This document shows positions 32,876-45,100 of a stretch of DNA of 64,000 nt, in pieces. A program made the position numbers and the translations under genes. Position 1 is the first letter of the stretch, and every line of letters begins with the position of its first letter. The notes under the pieces are model-generated. The model made no database searches. It saw only the letters and a program-made list of their open reading frames with translations, and was not told where the DNA came from. The DNA comes from Lomentospora prolificans (Eukaryota; Ascomycota; Sordariomycetes; Microascales; Microascaceae), in contig JARFXM010000011.1 of the NCBI GenBank assembly GCA_029532625.1, positions 4,477,501-4,541,500 on the forward strand. Reading direction: 5' to 3'.

Positions 32876-34346
32876 ATGTCTCCGAGAAGTCGTCATCTTC
32901 TCCTGCTTCTTGCAGCTCTCTCACAGGCACAGCACCTCGCCAGTCTTCCAAAGGGTCTGTATGATGACGAGGTTTCAATATCTGCCCTGACGTACACCGA
33001 CGCTGGTGCCCTACAAGCTCGTCAAGCCCCTGGAGGTTCAGGTGGCTCAGGAGGCTCTGGCGGTGCGGGCGGTTCCGGGGGTGCAGGGGGAGCCGGAGGC
33101 GCTGGCAGTTCTGCAGCACCCGGAGGTGGTAGCGGCGGCGGCGGTAGTAGCGGAGGCAACAGCTCGAGTCCTCCCAGGTGCGCAGCCAATGAAACAGCCT
33201 GCGACTCAACTTGCATTCCCGCAGGTTCTACCTGCTGCTACCACGGAAACAACGCCTTCTGCGGCGCTGGCGAATACTGCACTGGCCAAAACACCTGCTG
33301 TCCCTTGGGCTCGGCCTGTCCCGGGCCCGGTGTCTGCGCGCCTGGCACGGTGAGGTGTGGTGTCGGGTGTATTCCAGAGGGGTTCGTCTGCTGCTCGAAC
33401 CACTACTGCAAGTAAGTTTGTACATTTTCGGCTGCGATGGAGACATTAGTTGCTGACGAGAAATGGTAGCCCTGGGGACTCTTGCTCCGCAAGTGGATGC
33501 ACTAGGGGCTCTTCATCCTGCTCGGCAAGGACTGTTACGGTTACCGTTGGTGGAGGACCTGGTGGCGGTGCTTCTACTTCCCGTGGCGCTGCTCCCACGG
33601 GCGGTACGGGCGGCGGTGCCGGAGGTGGTGCTGGACCAAGTTCTTCTCGTGCTGCTACTCCTACTGGTGGCTCTGGAGGCGGCGCAGGTGCAGGTGCAGG
33701 TGCAAGTGCGGGAAGTGGTCCTGGAGCCGGTGCTGGCGCTTCTGGTGGCGATAGGGGTGTCACTCTGACGTCTACGTCTCGCAGCGCCTCCACTACTGGA
33801 GGTGCAGGCGCAGGTGCAGGCTCGGGGGGGTCTGGTGCTGGTGCCCCTGGCGGCGGTTCTGGTTCTGGTTCTGGTCCCGGGGCAGGGTCGGGAGGATCTG
33901 GTGCCCCGGGTGGTGGTTCTGGTTCTGGCTCTGGTGCGGGTTCGGGGGGTTCAGGAGGTTCAGGTGGACCTGGAGCAGGAGCAGGCACCGGTAGCGGCGC
34001 GGGTGGCTCCAGCGGCCCTGGAGCCGGCTCGGGAGGTAGCGGCGTAGGAGGCCCTGGAGGAGCAGGTGCTTCCGGAGATGCTGGAGAATCTCAAACTGCT
34101 CGAGGTCCTGGTGGGCCCGCACCTTCCGGTAGTTCTGGAGCCGGTGGCGCGGATGCTGGCCGCCCGCCCTCCTCAACGAGCCGAGCACCTAGCGCTGGAC
34201 CAAGTGCGGGTTCTGGAAGTGCTCCAAGCTCGGGCCCATCCCCTACATCGACATTTGCTACTGTCAGCTCTGCAACTTCCACCTCTCTCAGCTGGGGAAG
34301 TGCTCTTGTCGCTATGCTTGTTGGTGCTCTGCCTTACATCATGTAA
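32876..34346 (+). CDS. Glycine-rich, cysteine-rich secreted protein, probably GPI-anchored
   Basis: Two exons, 32876-33411 and 33470-34346 (GTAAGT..GGTAG intron, AA+C phase), 470 aa. Signal peptide MSPRSRHLLLLLAALSQAQ; then a (GGS/GGA)n tract; then a 75-residue domain with more than a dozen cysteines in CC-containing pairs (STCCYHG, NTCCPLGSACPGPG, GFVCCSNHYCNPGDSC) resembling small disulfide-rich modules of fungal surface proteins. Exon 2 encodes about 240 residues of low-complexity Gly/Ala/Ser/Pro repeat with units such as GGSGSGSGPGAG, ending in a Ser/Thr/Pro-rich stalk and a hydrophobic tail (WGSALVAMLVGALPYIM) fit for a GPI signal. Function is likely cell-wall or surface, by analogy. The antisense strand is also open across the repeat, an effect of the GGN composition. 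Confidence 0.82.
33019..33165 (+). repeat. Coding (GGN)n repeat 1
   Basis: Tandem Gly-Gly-Ser and Gly-Gly-Ala codons between the signal peptide and the cysteine domain. Such arrays vary in length between strains. Confidence 0.8.
33550..34070 (+). repeat. Coding Gly/Ala/Ser repeat 2
   Basis: About 500 bp of GGT/GGC-rich imperfect repeats coding for GAGAGSGGSG-type sequence; similar blocks recur at about 33840-33900 and 33890-33950. Confidence 0.8.
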
Positions 34347-35137
34347 GAGCCTCGAACCGAACCTCTCTAGGACCTATGCATCATGATCCCCGAAAATGAT
34401 TGATACGACTGGACGATTGAAAAAGACATGAATTTGCTTATCGAATGTCTGTTTTTGTTTCTCTCTTTGTACCTTGCTTCTTTGGTTCGTATCGGCTTGC
34501 CTGGACTGATTTGAGAATAATGGGAGCATGAAGAGGATAGATAGTTATGAATTTATGTGTTTATGAGTTTTTCAAGGTACCATGTAAGCTTGATATGCTA
34601 TATAAACGAGAGCTACGGGTGTGAATAACCTGTTCGAATAAGTTGACTGCTGCTGAAGATGATCTGTGTTAGTCGTCCGGAAGCAGCGCCGGGGTTTCGG
34701 TCAGCGACGTTACCGAAAGTCGGTCGAAGATCCGTGAATAGTCAGTTGTGCACAGTTGCGCGCCGGTTAGTTGACCAGCCTATGAGAAGTCATGATTTGA
34801 GGCCACCCTGGACCCCACCTTCGGTCCCGCACGGACCAGAGGGGTTTGGGAGGAAGCTCTGCCGACTCCAGCCAATCAGCATCAGGCAGCGGAACCATCG
34901 AAAGAGCTAGAAAGATGGGCAAGACCGTTGCTGTGCTCAGCCTTCTCATTCCTGTCGCTCGACTATGGTTGCCTTCGTTTGATATTTCTTCCCAAGCAAT
35001 CTTCTCCAAAAATTTCCAATCTATCCATCTCTTTACCTTTCCTTTAACCACAGGCTATACACTTGCCAATTCTCACACCTTTTCTTTTAGTGATAGCCCC
35101 GTTCTAAACCTCTACTCTCCCCAAAGCCACCATCGTC
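34347..35137. other. Intergenic stretch upstream of STI1
   Basis: 3' flank of the glycine-rich gene and STI1 promoter. A CCAAT box lies at about 34871-34875. I looked for clear heat-shock elements (alternating GAA/TTC triplets) and found none that are convincing. Confidence 0.45.
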
Positions 35138-37094
35138 ATGGCAACCGCAGACGAGCTCAAGACGAAAGGCAATCAGGCCATTGCCTCCAAGAACTTTGAC
35201 GAGGCTATGTAAGTCCAAACAGCTGTACGGTTGGCATCTGTGTGGGAAGAAACGTGTCTAATCGGCTATTTTTATTGCAGTGACTTCTTTACCCAGGCCA
35301 TTGCCATTCAGCCCGAAAACCACATCCTCTACAGTAACCGCTCTGCCGCCCATGCTTCCAAGAAGGACTGGATAAACGCCCTTGCCGATGCCGAGAAGAC
35401 TACACAGCTCAAGCCTGATTGGGGCAAGGGCTGGGGAAGGAAGGGCGCTGCGCTGCACGGCAATGGAGATCTTCTAGGCGCCGCTGAGGCATATGAGGAG
35501 GGTCTCAAGATTGACCCTAACAATGCCCAACTTAAGAGCGGCCTGGAATCAGTGAAGAAGGCGATTGAGACTGATGGTGAGTGGTTACCGCAAGAGTCCA
35601 GCCATGACTTATTGTAGCTGAGAGTGCTAACCGACGGTGTCAAGGCGGCGACCCTGGTGCTGGGCTTGCCAACATGTTCAACGACCCCAACCTTCTCCAG
35701 AAGCTCGCCGCTAACCCCAAGACGAGCGGCTATCTTGCCGATCCTTCATTCATGCAGAAGCTCAACCAGCTCCGCCAGAACCCCAAGAACGCGCAAGACC
35801 TCTTCAGCGACCCCAGGATGATCCAGGTACTGGGTGTCTTGATGGGCGTTGACATGGACATGGTCCCCCCGGGCCAGGAACCTCCTTCCTATGCCAAGGC
35901 TAAAGACGAGGAGGTCGAGATGGCGGATGCCCCTCCCGCCCCTAAACCCGCCGCCAAGCCTGCGCCTGCGCCTGAACCCGAACCCGAGCCTGAGGAACTT
36001 GACGAGGAGGCTCTTGAAAAGAAGAAGGCCAAGGAGGCTGCCGACAAAGAGAAGGCTCTTGGTACTGAGAACTACAAGAAGCGCAACTTTGACGAAGCCA
36101 TTAAGCACTACAGCAAGGCGTGGGAGCTCCACAAGGACATCACCTACCTCAACAACTTGGGTGCTGCTTACTTCGAGAAGGGTGACTATCAGGCCTGTGT
36201 CGACGCCTGCACTAAGGCTGTCGAGGAGGGCCGTAGCCTCTATGCTGACTTCAAGATGATTGCCAAGAGCTATGCTCGTATCGGTACTGCCTACGAGAAG
36301 CTGGGCGACCTCACCCTCGCCGTTGAGAACTACCAGAAGTCCCTTACCGAGCACCGTACTCCTGATGTCGTCAACAAGCTGAGGACTGCCGAGCGCAACA
36401 AGATTGAGGCCGCGCGATTGGCCTACATTGATCCTCAGAAGGCCGAGGAGGCCCGCGAGGAGGGTAACAAGAAGTTTAAAGAGACTGACTGGCCCGGTGC
36501 CGTTGCTGCTTACAGCGAGATGATCAAGCGTGCCCCCGAGGATCCCAGGGGATACAGCAACCGTGCTGCCGCTTTCCTCAAGCTTTTCGAGCTCCCCAGT
36601 GCACTCGAGGACTGCGAGACCGCCATCAAGAAGGACCCCAAGTTCATTCGCGCTTACATTCGAAAGGCCCAGGTTTATCATGGCATGCGCGAGTACTCCA
36701 AGGCTGTCGACGCCTGCGAAGAGGCTAGCCAAGTTGACCAGGAGCACCACCACGGTGCCAACGCCAGGGAGATTGAGCAGCAGCAGCAGAAGGCCTACGG
36801 TGCCATGTACGCGGCGCGCGAGAACGAGACCGAGGAGCAGACTAGGGAGCGTCTTCAGCGCGATCCCGAGGTGAGTATTTACACTTTTTTTTCCTCGCGT
36901 CGTCTCGCCATCACGTTACTGACTCTTTCTGCCTACCTTAGATCATGGGTATTATGCAGGATCCCGTCATGCAATCTATCCTTCAGCAGGCCCAGTCCGA
37001 CCCCGCCGCTTTAGCCGAACACATGAAGAACCCCGGCGTTCGGTCCAAGATCCAAAAGCTCGTGGCGGCCGGCGTTATCCGCGTCGGACGATAA
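35138..37094 (+). CDS. sti1: Hsp70-Hsp90 co-chaperone STI1 (Hop)
   Basis: Scaffold that hands client proteins from Hsp70 to Hsp90; cytosolic. Four exons: 35138-35208, 35281-35576, 35645-36870, 36942-37094; 581 aa, normal for the family. Order: TPR1 (MATADELKTKGNQAIASKNF, PENHILYSNRSAAHASK), aspartate-proline domain DP1 (MFNDPNLLQKLAANPKTSGY..), a Pro/Glu linker, TPR2A (GTENYKKRNFDEAIKHYSKA), TPR2B (EEARE, DPRGYSNRAAAFLKL) and DP2 (IMGIMQDPVMQSILQQAQSD) ending GVIRVGR. The C-terminal exon is needed for DP2. All junction phases agree. TPR carboxylate-clamp residues (Lys/Asn in GN, NRSAA) are present. Convergent with MTC1. Confidence 0.97.
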
Positions 37095-37560
37095 ATGAAC
37101 GTGTGTCGATAGGGCGTTATTTTGGGTGTAAATTCTTTTTATCCATGCTCGAAGGATGACGGGATGTGTCAGGGTGGGAAAAGGAGTCCACTTTGTCTGT
37201 GAAATGGTTGTATAGCATAGGGTAGCTCGTGGGGCGGAGTAATATAACTTCATGATTTGATGAGACAACTGGATTGAATACGCAGGCTTTGTGAAGGTGG
37301 GAATAGTAATAATCCTTGGTATTTTGCTAGTATACTTCCATAATAGCTTAGGTTTCGAATGCTTATCTTGAAATCATTCGTGGATAAATACAAAGAACCC
37401 TTCCAAACTCCAGAAAAACGATTTCGACCGAGACTAATAGGGATAAGATATCAAGGGTAAAGACGAATACTTTGAAAAGCATCGTAAAAATAGGAACAGT
37501 TCTACAGTGACGGAGAAATAGGGGAAAAACAAAAGGGAAGAAGAAAAAAAATCGTCTCTC
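37095..37560. other. Convergent intergenic stretch between STI1 and MTC1
   Basis: 3' flanks only; AT-rich with several candidate polyadenylation signals (for example GGATAAATAC near 37380). Confidence 0.5.
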
Positions 37561-39187
37561 TTAGATCAATCCGGCGCGGGCAGCCTCGCCAGCATTGTCC
37601 TGCACGAGTTCCTCCATCCTCTTCTTTCCCCTGCCGATGCCGCCTTCGCCAACGCCCATCCTCCTGGCTACGTAGCGCTGAGCGACGATGCCGGTGGAGA
37701 GGAGGAGAGCTTCCTCGACCCACTCGGCGACCCATTCGCGGGGGTCGACCCCCCCGGCCTCGATGATTTCGCGAATCTCCTCGGGGGTTGTGGCTGGGAG
37801 GCCGGCGTCGGACTGGGCGTCGGCGGTGTTGTTGTCGTCGCCGGAGGTGGGTGTGAGAGGGGAGAGGGCGTCGAGCCACTTGATCCAGCGGGCGGGGATA
37901 GTCTGGCTGATGGTGGAATACTCGATCTCGTGGACGGGGTCAAGGATGAAGATGGCGAAGCACACGAGCTCATCGACCTCGTCCTGGGCCTTGATGGTAG
38001 AGTCCTCCTTTTCCTTTTCGACAGCGGCGGTGCGCGCGAACAGGGAGTTATCCGCATCGACGCCTACGGCCTGGACGGAGAGGAAAAGATCCGAGGTACG
38101 GACGGGGTTCGTAGAGCTGAGGGGCTCGGTGGCGCGGATGCGGGCCTCCTCGATGCCGCCACGGGAGGCAAAGTACTCGTTGGCGTAGCCCTCGGCGTTG
38201 GCGCGGCAGAGCTTGGTGCCCTCGTTGAGGCCTTTGACGATGCCCATGTCGCGGGGAGGGTCGACAGCTCGCCACCAGGGGCCGTCGCGCCAGCCGGACG
38301 AATCGTGGGCACCACGCTTGCCTGTCATTTCTTGGCCGCGTTGAATGACAAGCAGATCGCCGCCCTCGACTTGGGACATGACGCGGGCGAAGACATCGTG
38401 GATCATAGGGTCGAGTGAGGGGTAGCCGACAAGGTCGTGGGTGATGTGGATGTGCAGGCGTTCGTGGGAGCTGATGGGGGGTGCGAGTGTGTGAAGAATG
38501 TTAGTGAAGGTAGGCAGGGCTCTGTGTCGAAGTTCATCGCCTGGAGGAAATGACAATGCGTGTTAGTCGCGTGCATACTAGGAATTGATAAGAGCCTATC
38601 GTGTGCCAGCATGTGATAGGAAACGTACCAAAACCTCTGAGGACGGTAACATTGCCCTTGACCTGCTCCGTCCATTTTTTCGCCTCCTCGCTCGACTGCA
38701 AATCCTTGACAGCAGCTTCAGCGGTCTTCATGGCCGCTGAAGCCGCCCCAAAGACGCTTCCCCACCATCCACCGCCTTGCTGAGCCGCGGCGGGTTGCTG
38801 CTGCTGCCCGGCGGAAACGGGGGCCTTCTTCTCGGACTCTTGCAGATCCGAGCTTGTGGCGCTCGGGGTGAAGCTCGCACGCAGCGAGGTAGCGCTCTCG
38901 GTCGACTTGCGTGGGCCTGGGACGTCGACGGACTTGCGAGCTGCTGGCGAGCCCTTGGCACCGGCGGCCACATCCCTAACACGGGGCGTATGAGGACGGG
39001 AAGGTGGGTTCTGGGCGGACAACTCATTCTCGAGCTCGGCGAGGATGTCCTGGTCGGCTATGGCCTTGGCGGCAGCGGAGGTGGGCTTGGGCTTGGAGGC
39101 CTTTTTGCTGCTGTCGGGGCCGATGCCCTCGAAGAGCTCGTCGATGTCGTCGGTGGGGGCAGCTTTGGTGCGTTTGGCGGCAGCCAT
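37561..39187 (-). CDS. mtc1: Maintenance of telomere capping protein 1 (MTC1) homologue
   Basis: Two exons, 38629-39187 and 37561-38540, 512 aa. I start at ATG 39187 (MAAAKRTKAAPTDDIDELFEGIG) because the acidic DDIDELFEGIG start is the family hallmark; an upstream in-frame ATG (39235) would add 16 residues. The junction reads VLRGFG/DELRHRALPTF. Then come a disordered Ser/Pro region, GGGWWGSVFGAASAAMKTAEAAV (amphipathic), and the large C-terminal domain with LHIHITHDLVGYPSLDP, VIQRGQEMTG, WWRAVDPPRDMGIVKG, CFAIFILDPVHEIEYSTISQ, PARWIKWLDAL and the EWVAEWVEEALLLSTGIVAQRY end. In yeast MTC1 interacts genetically with telomere capping but the protein associates with the early secretory pathway; the amphipathic region here suits membrane contact. 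Telomere function is not implied by the sequence. Confidence 0.88.
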
Positions 39188-42105
39188 GGTTGGAATTGGA
39201 GCTAGTTTCTGGGGAATTGGGTTCTCGGCGTTCAAATTGGGTGTAGGATAAAAGAGAGAAGAAGTGTGTAGACTGGGAGAAAGGAAGCTGGTGGTTTAAC
39301 CTCCCCGTTCTTGGTAAGGACGAGTTTATGTGGAGATAGAGCAAAGAGGTTGTCCGGTTAGTTGCAGGAGAGCAACGGCCAATGTGAGGAAGTAAAGTCA
39401 CGGGATGATGATGAGGGGCCTGTATGACGGTTGCCTTAGCTGCTGAGTTAGTTTGGATGTACCCCACAGGCGTAGGTGACGCTGCAGAGGTACATGCAGG
39501 GTTGAGAAACGGAAGGGAACTCCTAATATTGCAAGCATAGCAGGACGTCAAATCAATTGATCCGCCAGAGCAACATCAAGTTTCGTGCATTGAAACATTG
39601 GATTCTTCCAAGAGCCCATGCGCTTGGTTGAAACCCGAAGCGACGGACAATGGCTCCTGAGACCACGAATGTACGGCCTTTTTGTTACCTGAGATCTACA
39701 TCTACAGAATTCCCGAAAGGAGTCTCTGTTGATTCTCAAGAGCAGACACCATCAGATAGGAACCAACCTGGAAGGGCGGAATACAGTACGCTAAAAGCTG
39801 GCCGGACAGCGGGCACTGTGGGGAACCGAAGGGCACAAAAATACACTATTCTACTAGCCAGTGTGGGCCCGGAGCCTACAGTCGGGTGATAGAAGGCGGC
39901 GAGAAGCTGGGATATACAGAGTAAGTGTTAATGGTTCTGGTGCCCGTTTTCGTATTATTGGTTGTGTCTGGCATATTCAAATCAACTCGTTTTTCTGCCT
40001 CTCTGGGCCGCCACAGAATCTACCGAGAGAACGGAGTTGCATCTCTATAAATCGGGTATCTAGATCTTGTCAGTCCAGTCTATCGGTAGTTGAATGGTGC
40101 CACGGATAAGATTCCAGCCCCAAGCATGTCTGTCGTGGTCAGGTTTTTTTTACCCTTCATTTCCCTCTCTTTCATCTTGTACACAATAGGTATGCGTACA
40201 GTACGGAGAGTTGGTCCTACGTGTCAGTCAGGTACCTGGAGAGATACATGGGCTGGTGAGACTGCCGCATTGGGAAGTCCTACAGTAAGTGCACTGTTTT
40301 TTGTCGGGTCGTGTATTAATGGCCCAGGTTTGCAGAGGCCAGCAGAGCTGGTTGTGCTGGTGATATACCCGGATGGGCACCGCTTACCGCACCTGGGCTT
40401 TCTGTCTAACCAGTTCTTCAATAGAGGAAATAGATAATTCTCGTGGAATGAATGGTCCAGCAACGCATAGGGCAGATACAGACTCGCCGAATATCCTCGG
40501 CCGATGAACAGCTCAGAATTGGCAGTTGTAAAAAGGGGACTCATCACGGCGGCAAGTGCGCACTGTGCAACAGGATCGGATGAGAACGGGGACCAATGAC
40601 AAAATTCCAAAAGAAATTTATTCGAAATTGGGAGACATGGAGCATAGGACATTTGGCGTGGTGTGGTTGTACCCCTGTCCGTACAGCCGGGTGGTACCCC
40701 GTACAGTGGCAGTAATTCTCCAGACGACTTGTTAGGATGAGGCTCTGGCTGGACTGGCTTTTTGGGGGGAGAAGGCCAGGCGGATCTACTCGTACAGCGC
40801 CCGAGTAAGCCTTTCGCTCACTTGCACGAGATCCTGGACGCAAGCAAAGAGATGCCACTGCGCTTGCAGCCTCTTCATTTTGTGATATCGCCCATCACGC
40901 CTTCCTCGCCGCCACAGATCTCAATAGCCGCTCGTGAATCAAGTTGAGCATCTATTGTTTCCTTTATTCATCGCGTCTTGATCAATAGGCGCGCTGCTAA
41001 TTCCGGCGGCGCTTTGTTTCTCTCTCATCGCCCCCTTTGGTGAGAGCCAGCGAGCCAACCCACAAGGGCCACGCGAGTAAAAGGTCAGTCTAATTTTCTC
41101 GCTCATTAGGCCAAACCTCGTGCATCCCCGAACCCCCAGCATTCAACATTCTACACTCTGCACACATCGAAAACCTCCGCGATACAATCTCGCGAGTCTA
41201 TTTTACCCATCATCATCTTTTTCGACGTGGCTAGTCCAACCGCCATCTGTTTTTCTTCTAGCCCTTCATCGCCATTCTCGCCACGACCCGGGTGGTGTTG
41301 GCTCTTCTCTAGCACACTACACACCAAACATCCACACCCTCCATAAACCTCACCCTCTTTTCTCTCTTTTACACATCCATTGACCCAGATATCCGACCTC
41401 CAGACAGCCTCTGGCATCCTCAACTTACCGTTGGCGGATTCCGTGCATGCTCGACATCCTCGAGATCTATTTCTAGGCCAGTATCTATTTGAGTAAGTGT
41501 GTATTTTTTTTCTCATTCCTTAATCCCCGGTCTCCGCCGCCTGTGCCGCCACACATACGCAACGCACCTCGTCTGGCCCCTGGCTGTACACATCATTGCC
41601 ATCCTCCGCCCGTTCAATCTCGTGCGAGCGCGCGACGGGTTGAGCTCGAGGAAGCGGGTGCTGTGGTTTACAGCAGCGTTGTGCTTGGTCTGGCTTGCGC
41701 CGTGTCGTCCGCTTGTCCCTTTCCACGTGTGACACTCCGCCCAAGGCATTTCTCAATTTTACTGCCTGCGGCCGACATGCCACGGTGGGAAAACATCGAC
41801 ATCCTCATCATCGCAAAATTCCGCAATCTTCTCCTACCTTGTCCCTACTCATAATCACTGCGAAGAATCCGTTTCCTTATTTTTCTTGTCGTTATCATTA
41901 CCTGCCGCGTTCCCAGCAGCCGCGCCGTCGCCTGCAAACGTCATCTCATCATCGCCATCTCACACCTCACCACCCCCCCTTCCTTTCGCAGTGCCCGGTC
42001 CATATTTCTCATCGTTGCGCTGGCGATCTTTACTCAAGTTCTTGGAATCTAAAAATTACATAGTCACATTTATATTGGTAACGCTTTTGCGTTTTTCCTC
42101 TCGCC
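39188..42105. other. 2.9 kb divergent intergenic stretch with a long leader
   Basis: Promoter DNA for MTC1 (minus) and the large nuclear protein (plus). From about 41130 to 42105 the plus strand is rich in C and T, as in long fungal 5' leaders; a good GTAAGT donor at 41493 suggests a leader intron, but I cannot fix its acceptor. No protein gene is supported; the many frames there are Pro/Ser/His-rich composition effects. Confidence 0.45.
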
Positions 42106-45100
42106 ATGCAGTCGGCACGCGGGGGCAAGCCGCGAGGAGCCGGCCGCCGTAAGACGCTTCCGGCCATTGCTGGCACTTCCCAGTCGACAGACTACTCTGT
42201 GGACGCTGATCTCGTCCAACCACCTGCCTCGCTTCCAAGAAAGCGGTCTAAGACCACTGAGTTCTTCGAGGGAGCCGCCGAAGAACCGGATGACACGAAT
42301 CAAAAAGGTGGCCACTCTCTCCGTAAAAGGACGCGGATTGATTACACCTTTGAGGACGCCCACGACGACGGAACACCAAGCCGCGTTAGGAGCCAGCCTG
42401 GTGCCGCCTCAGGATCAACCCGTGGCCGCAAGAGGAAGGCGGACCACGACGACGAAGTAGATTTTGGCCCTCCCGCTCGTAGGCGCGCTACTGCTTACGA
42501 CATTTACCACCAACATCAAGATGACTCTCCAAGGAGGAAGAACCCTTCCCGAAGAACCACGGAAACAAAGTCGTATACTGAGTTCGCCGACGACAACGAC
42601 GTCAAAGATACCATTGAGGTCGGTGGGCGAGGGAATGACTCCGACTACCAAGAACAACAAGACTCCTCCGAGATCCAGCACTCAGATGACAACGATGAGA
42701 CCCCTAACTCGCCTAAGGAGGACCCTCTTCCTGAGCGGTTTGTCATTGAATTCCCACTTCCCGCCGCTCTCATAAAGGAGGCGGAAGCGGCTCGAAATGC
42801 TCACATTACCAAATCGCCTGAGCCCATTGATACTACCCCGGCTCCGCTGAACGACGTCAAGCCCATCACAGAGCCTGCTACGCAAGCCCCTGAGAAAAAG
42901 GCCCCTAGCCCCCAGCCTAAGGATGAGCCAATTCCCTTAGGCTCCGCCAATACCACAATTTCTCAACCCGATACTCAAGCCGCGCCCACTACCACAACGC
43001 AAGACACCCTAATCACATCTATCGCCCAGGCCTCAAAGCAGCGTGGCCGTGGCCGTACAATGTCTCCCCGTGTCGCCTTCGAAGAGAATGCCACGGTTCA
43101 GGTTTCTACTGATACGGCGCATGCTACCACGAGTGGTGACGCTGGCCGATCTAAGTCTGCTCCACCCATGACCGCCACTAATCCCACAAGCATTGCCATC
43201 GCGACCGAAGAACCCTCTTCGGGAGAGACGGTACGGCAACCCGAGACTTTAGATCTGCCTGCGCAACTCGAAGATACGAAACCCATCACCAAGGATGCTC
43301 AAGAGCCTCCTGTCGCACCATCTGTCGCTATTACTATCACCCCTGCCGATACCGACGACGTCTTGGCCCACCAACTAGTCGTCTCGCGTCAGCCAATGGC
43401 CGCTTCAATTAAGGGCGATGGCCCCGTGACTGATGAGAACATTGTCGCCACACCAGAGGAAATCAAGCCAGAGGAGTCTTCTAATATCATCCAAGCTGCC
43501 ACTGAGGATGACGAAAATGAAGAACAACCAACCACACCGGTCAAGCCCTGGTCCCATCTAACCGCCCACCTTGAGGGACAATGGGTCAAGCATCCCGAGA
43601 GCCGCCTTCCCCAATTTGACGAATCGAATTTCAACGATGGTGTCAAGAGCTTTTCTACACCTTCCACTAAACTCATGGACACAGAGGCCGCTATAAATGG
43701 CGAAGAAGACTCAGAGCTTCCTGCGGAGGCCGATCAGGATGATGTAGATGAGCCAGTAGACTCTGGTGCCGCATCCCCCGGCCTCGGGCCGTCTGGATTA
43801 AACTCTCCAGTTCCCGAGCTGAATCATGCTACTGCAGCCAGTAGCCCTGCTGCTCACGGTGAAGACGACGTCGATGAGGCGGAGACACAGACCCCCGATG
43901 AGCTTCCGGCTCAGAAGTTTTACGAATTTCCTCGTCTACGAGACCCCGATGAGTTCAAGGAGGTCCTTCAAGACTTCAAGGGAATGAGGGATGAAGACTT
44001 GTACGCCATGTGTGCCCATGTTAGTGATACACTGGTTGCTCTCCAGGAGGAATATTTGAAGCTTGGCTCTATCGTCGACGACTTTGAGAACGTTGAGCGT
44101 CGAAAGGCCCATGACGAAGCATACGAGCAGATGGAGAAGCGGTCTTCCAGAGTTACGAGAAAGACCTTTGTGGTCAAGGGCTACAGAGCGAAGATGACCC
44201 CAGATGAGAGGGAGACGGCGTACTGGCGCCACCAGGATCGCATCCAAGCCGCCGCTTACGGCTTCAGATACGATAGCCACCAAGCCAAGGTGGGCAAACA
44301 AGACCCTATCGCGCAGAGATACCCCGGTGACGTCGAGGATGGTGGTGAGCCCCGACGATCTCTCCGCAGCGACCCGCTTCGATCCGCCAAGGCCACTGAG
44401 GCAGCAGACGAGGGTGCTCCGGTTGTGGCCAGTAAGCGCATCAGGAAGCCGCGCGAACTATTCGACCCAGTCACTGCTGCTGCCACCAGCCGGAGCGCTA
44501 CTCCTGTCCCGCCACGACGTAAGCGAGGCAGTCGACTTATTGAGAGCTATACCGAAGAAACCGACACCCACGTTGATGCTAGCCACGATCTAACTTTTGT
44601 CAACGGCCATTCGGCGACTCCGCAAACAGACGGCAAGCCCAGGCGCGGCCGTGGCAAGCGAGCCGCTTCGCCTGCCGAGTCGTTCTCAGTTGCCGGCGAC
44701 GAAGGCGCCAGTATGCATGACGACACGATGCAGCCTCCACCAAAACGTATTCGTCGTGCCACCAACAAGGCCCAGCAGGCTGCCGTGGAGGACACTGCAG
44801 GGTCCCGAATTCTTTCCGGCGGCAGCCCTCACGCCGGCATTTACCTCAAGGAAGAGGAGGATCACGAGTCCGAAATCGCCCCACCCCGCAAGAACCAAAG
44901 GATTGTTACTCTCAAACCCGGGACCAAGAATATCAGGGCCTTGTCGAATGCGCCATCTGTTGCTAGTACCGACCCAACTGAGGACTCGCGGCCAGGTACG
45001 TCTTCGTCCGCCTCTAGTGAAGCTTCAGCAGATTCGTCATACTCGTTCCGGCCCAAACGCCAGCGCAAATTCCGCGATGCGGATGAGGACCATACCGGAG

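Noticed and set aside
33446..33988. Proline-rich 180-codon frame on the minus strand
   Set aside because: It is the complement of the glycine repeats (GGN reads as NCC); no independent features.
34800..35137. Heat-shock element upstream of STI1
   Set aside because: Only scattered GAA/TTC triplets with wrong spacing; not enough to call.
35746..36753. 335-codon frame antisense to STI1
   Set aside because: STI1 on the plus strand is certain; the antisense frame is Leu/Val/Gly-rich shadow of GC-rich coding sequence.
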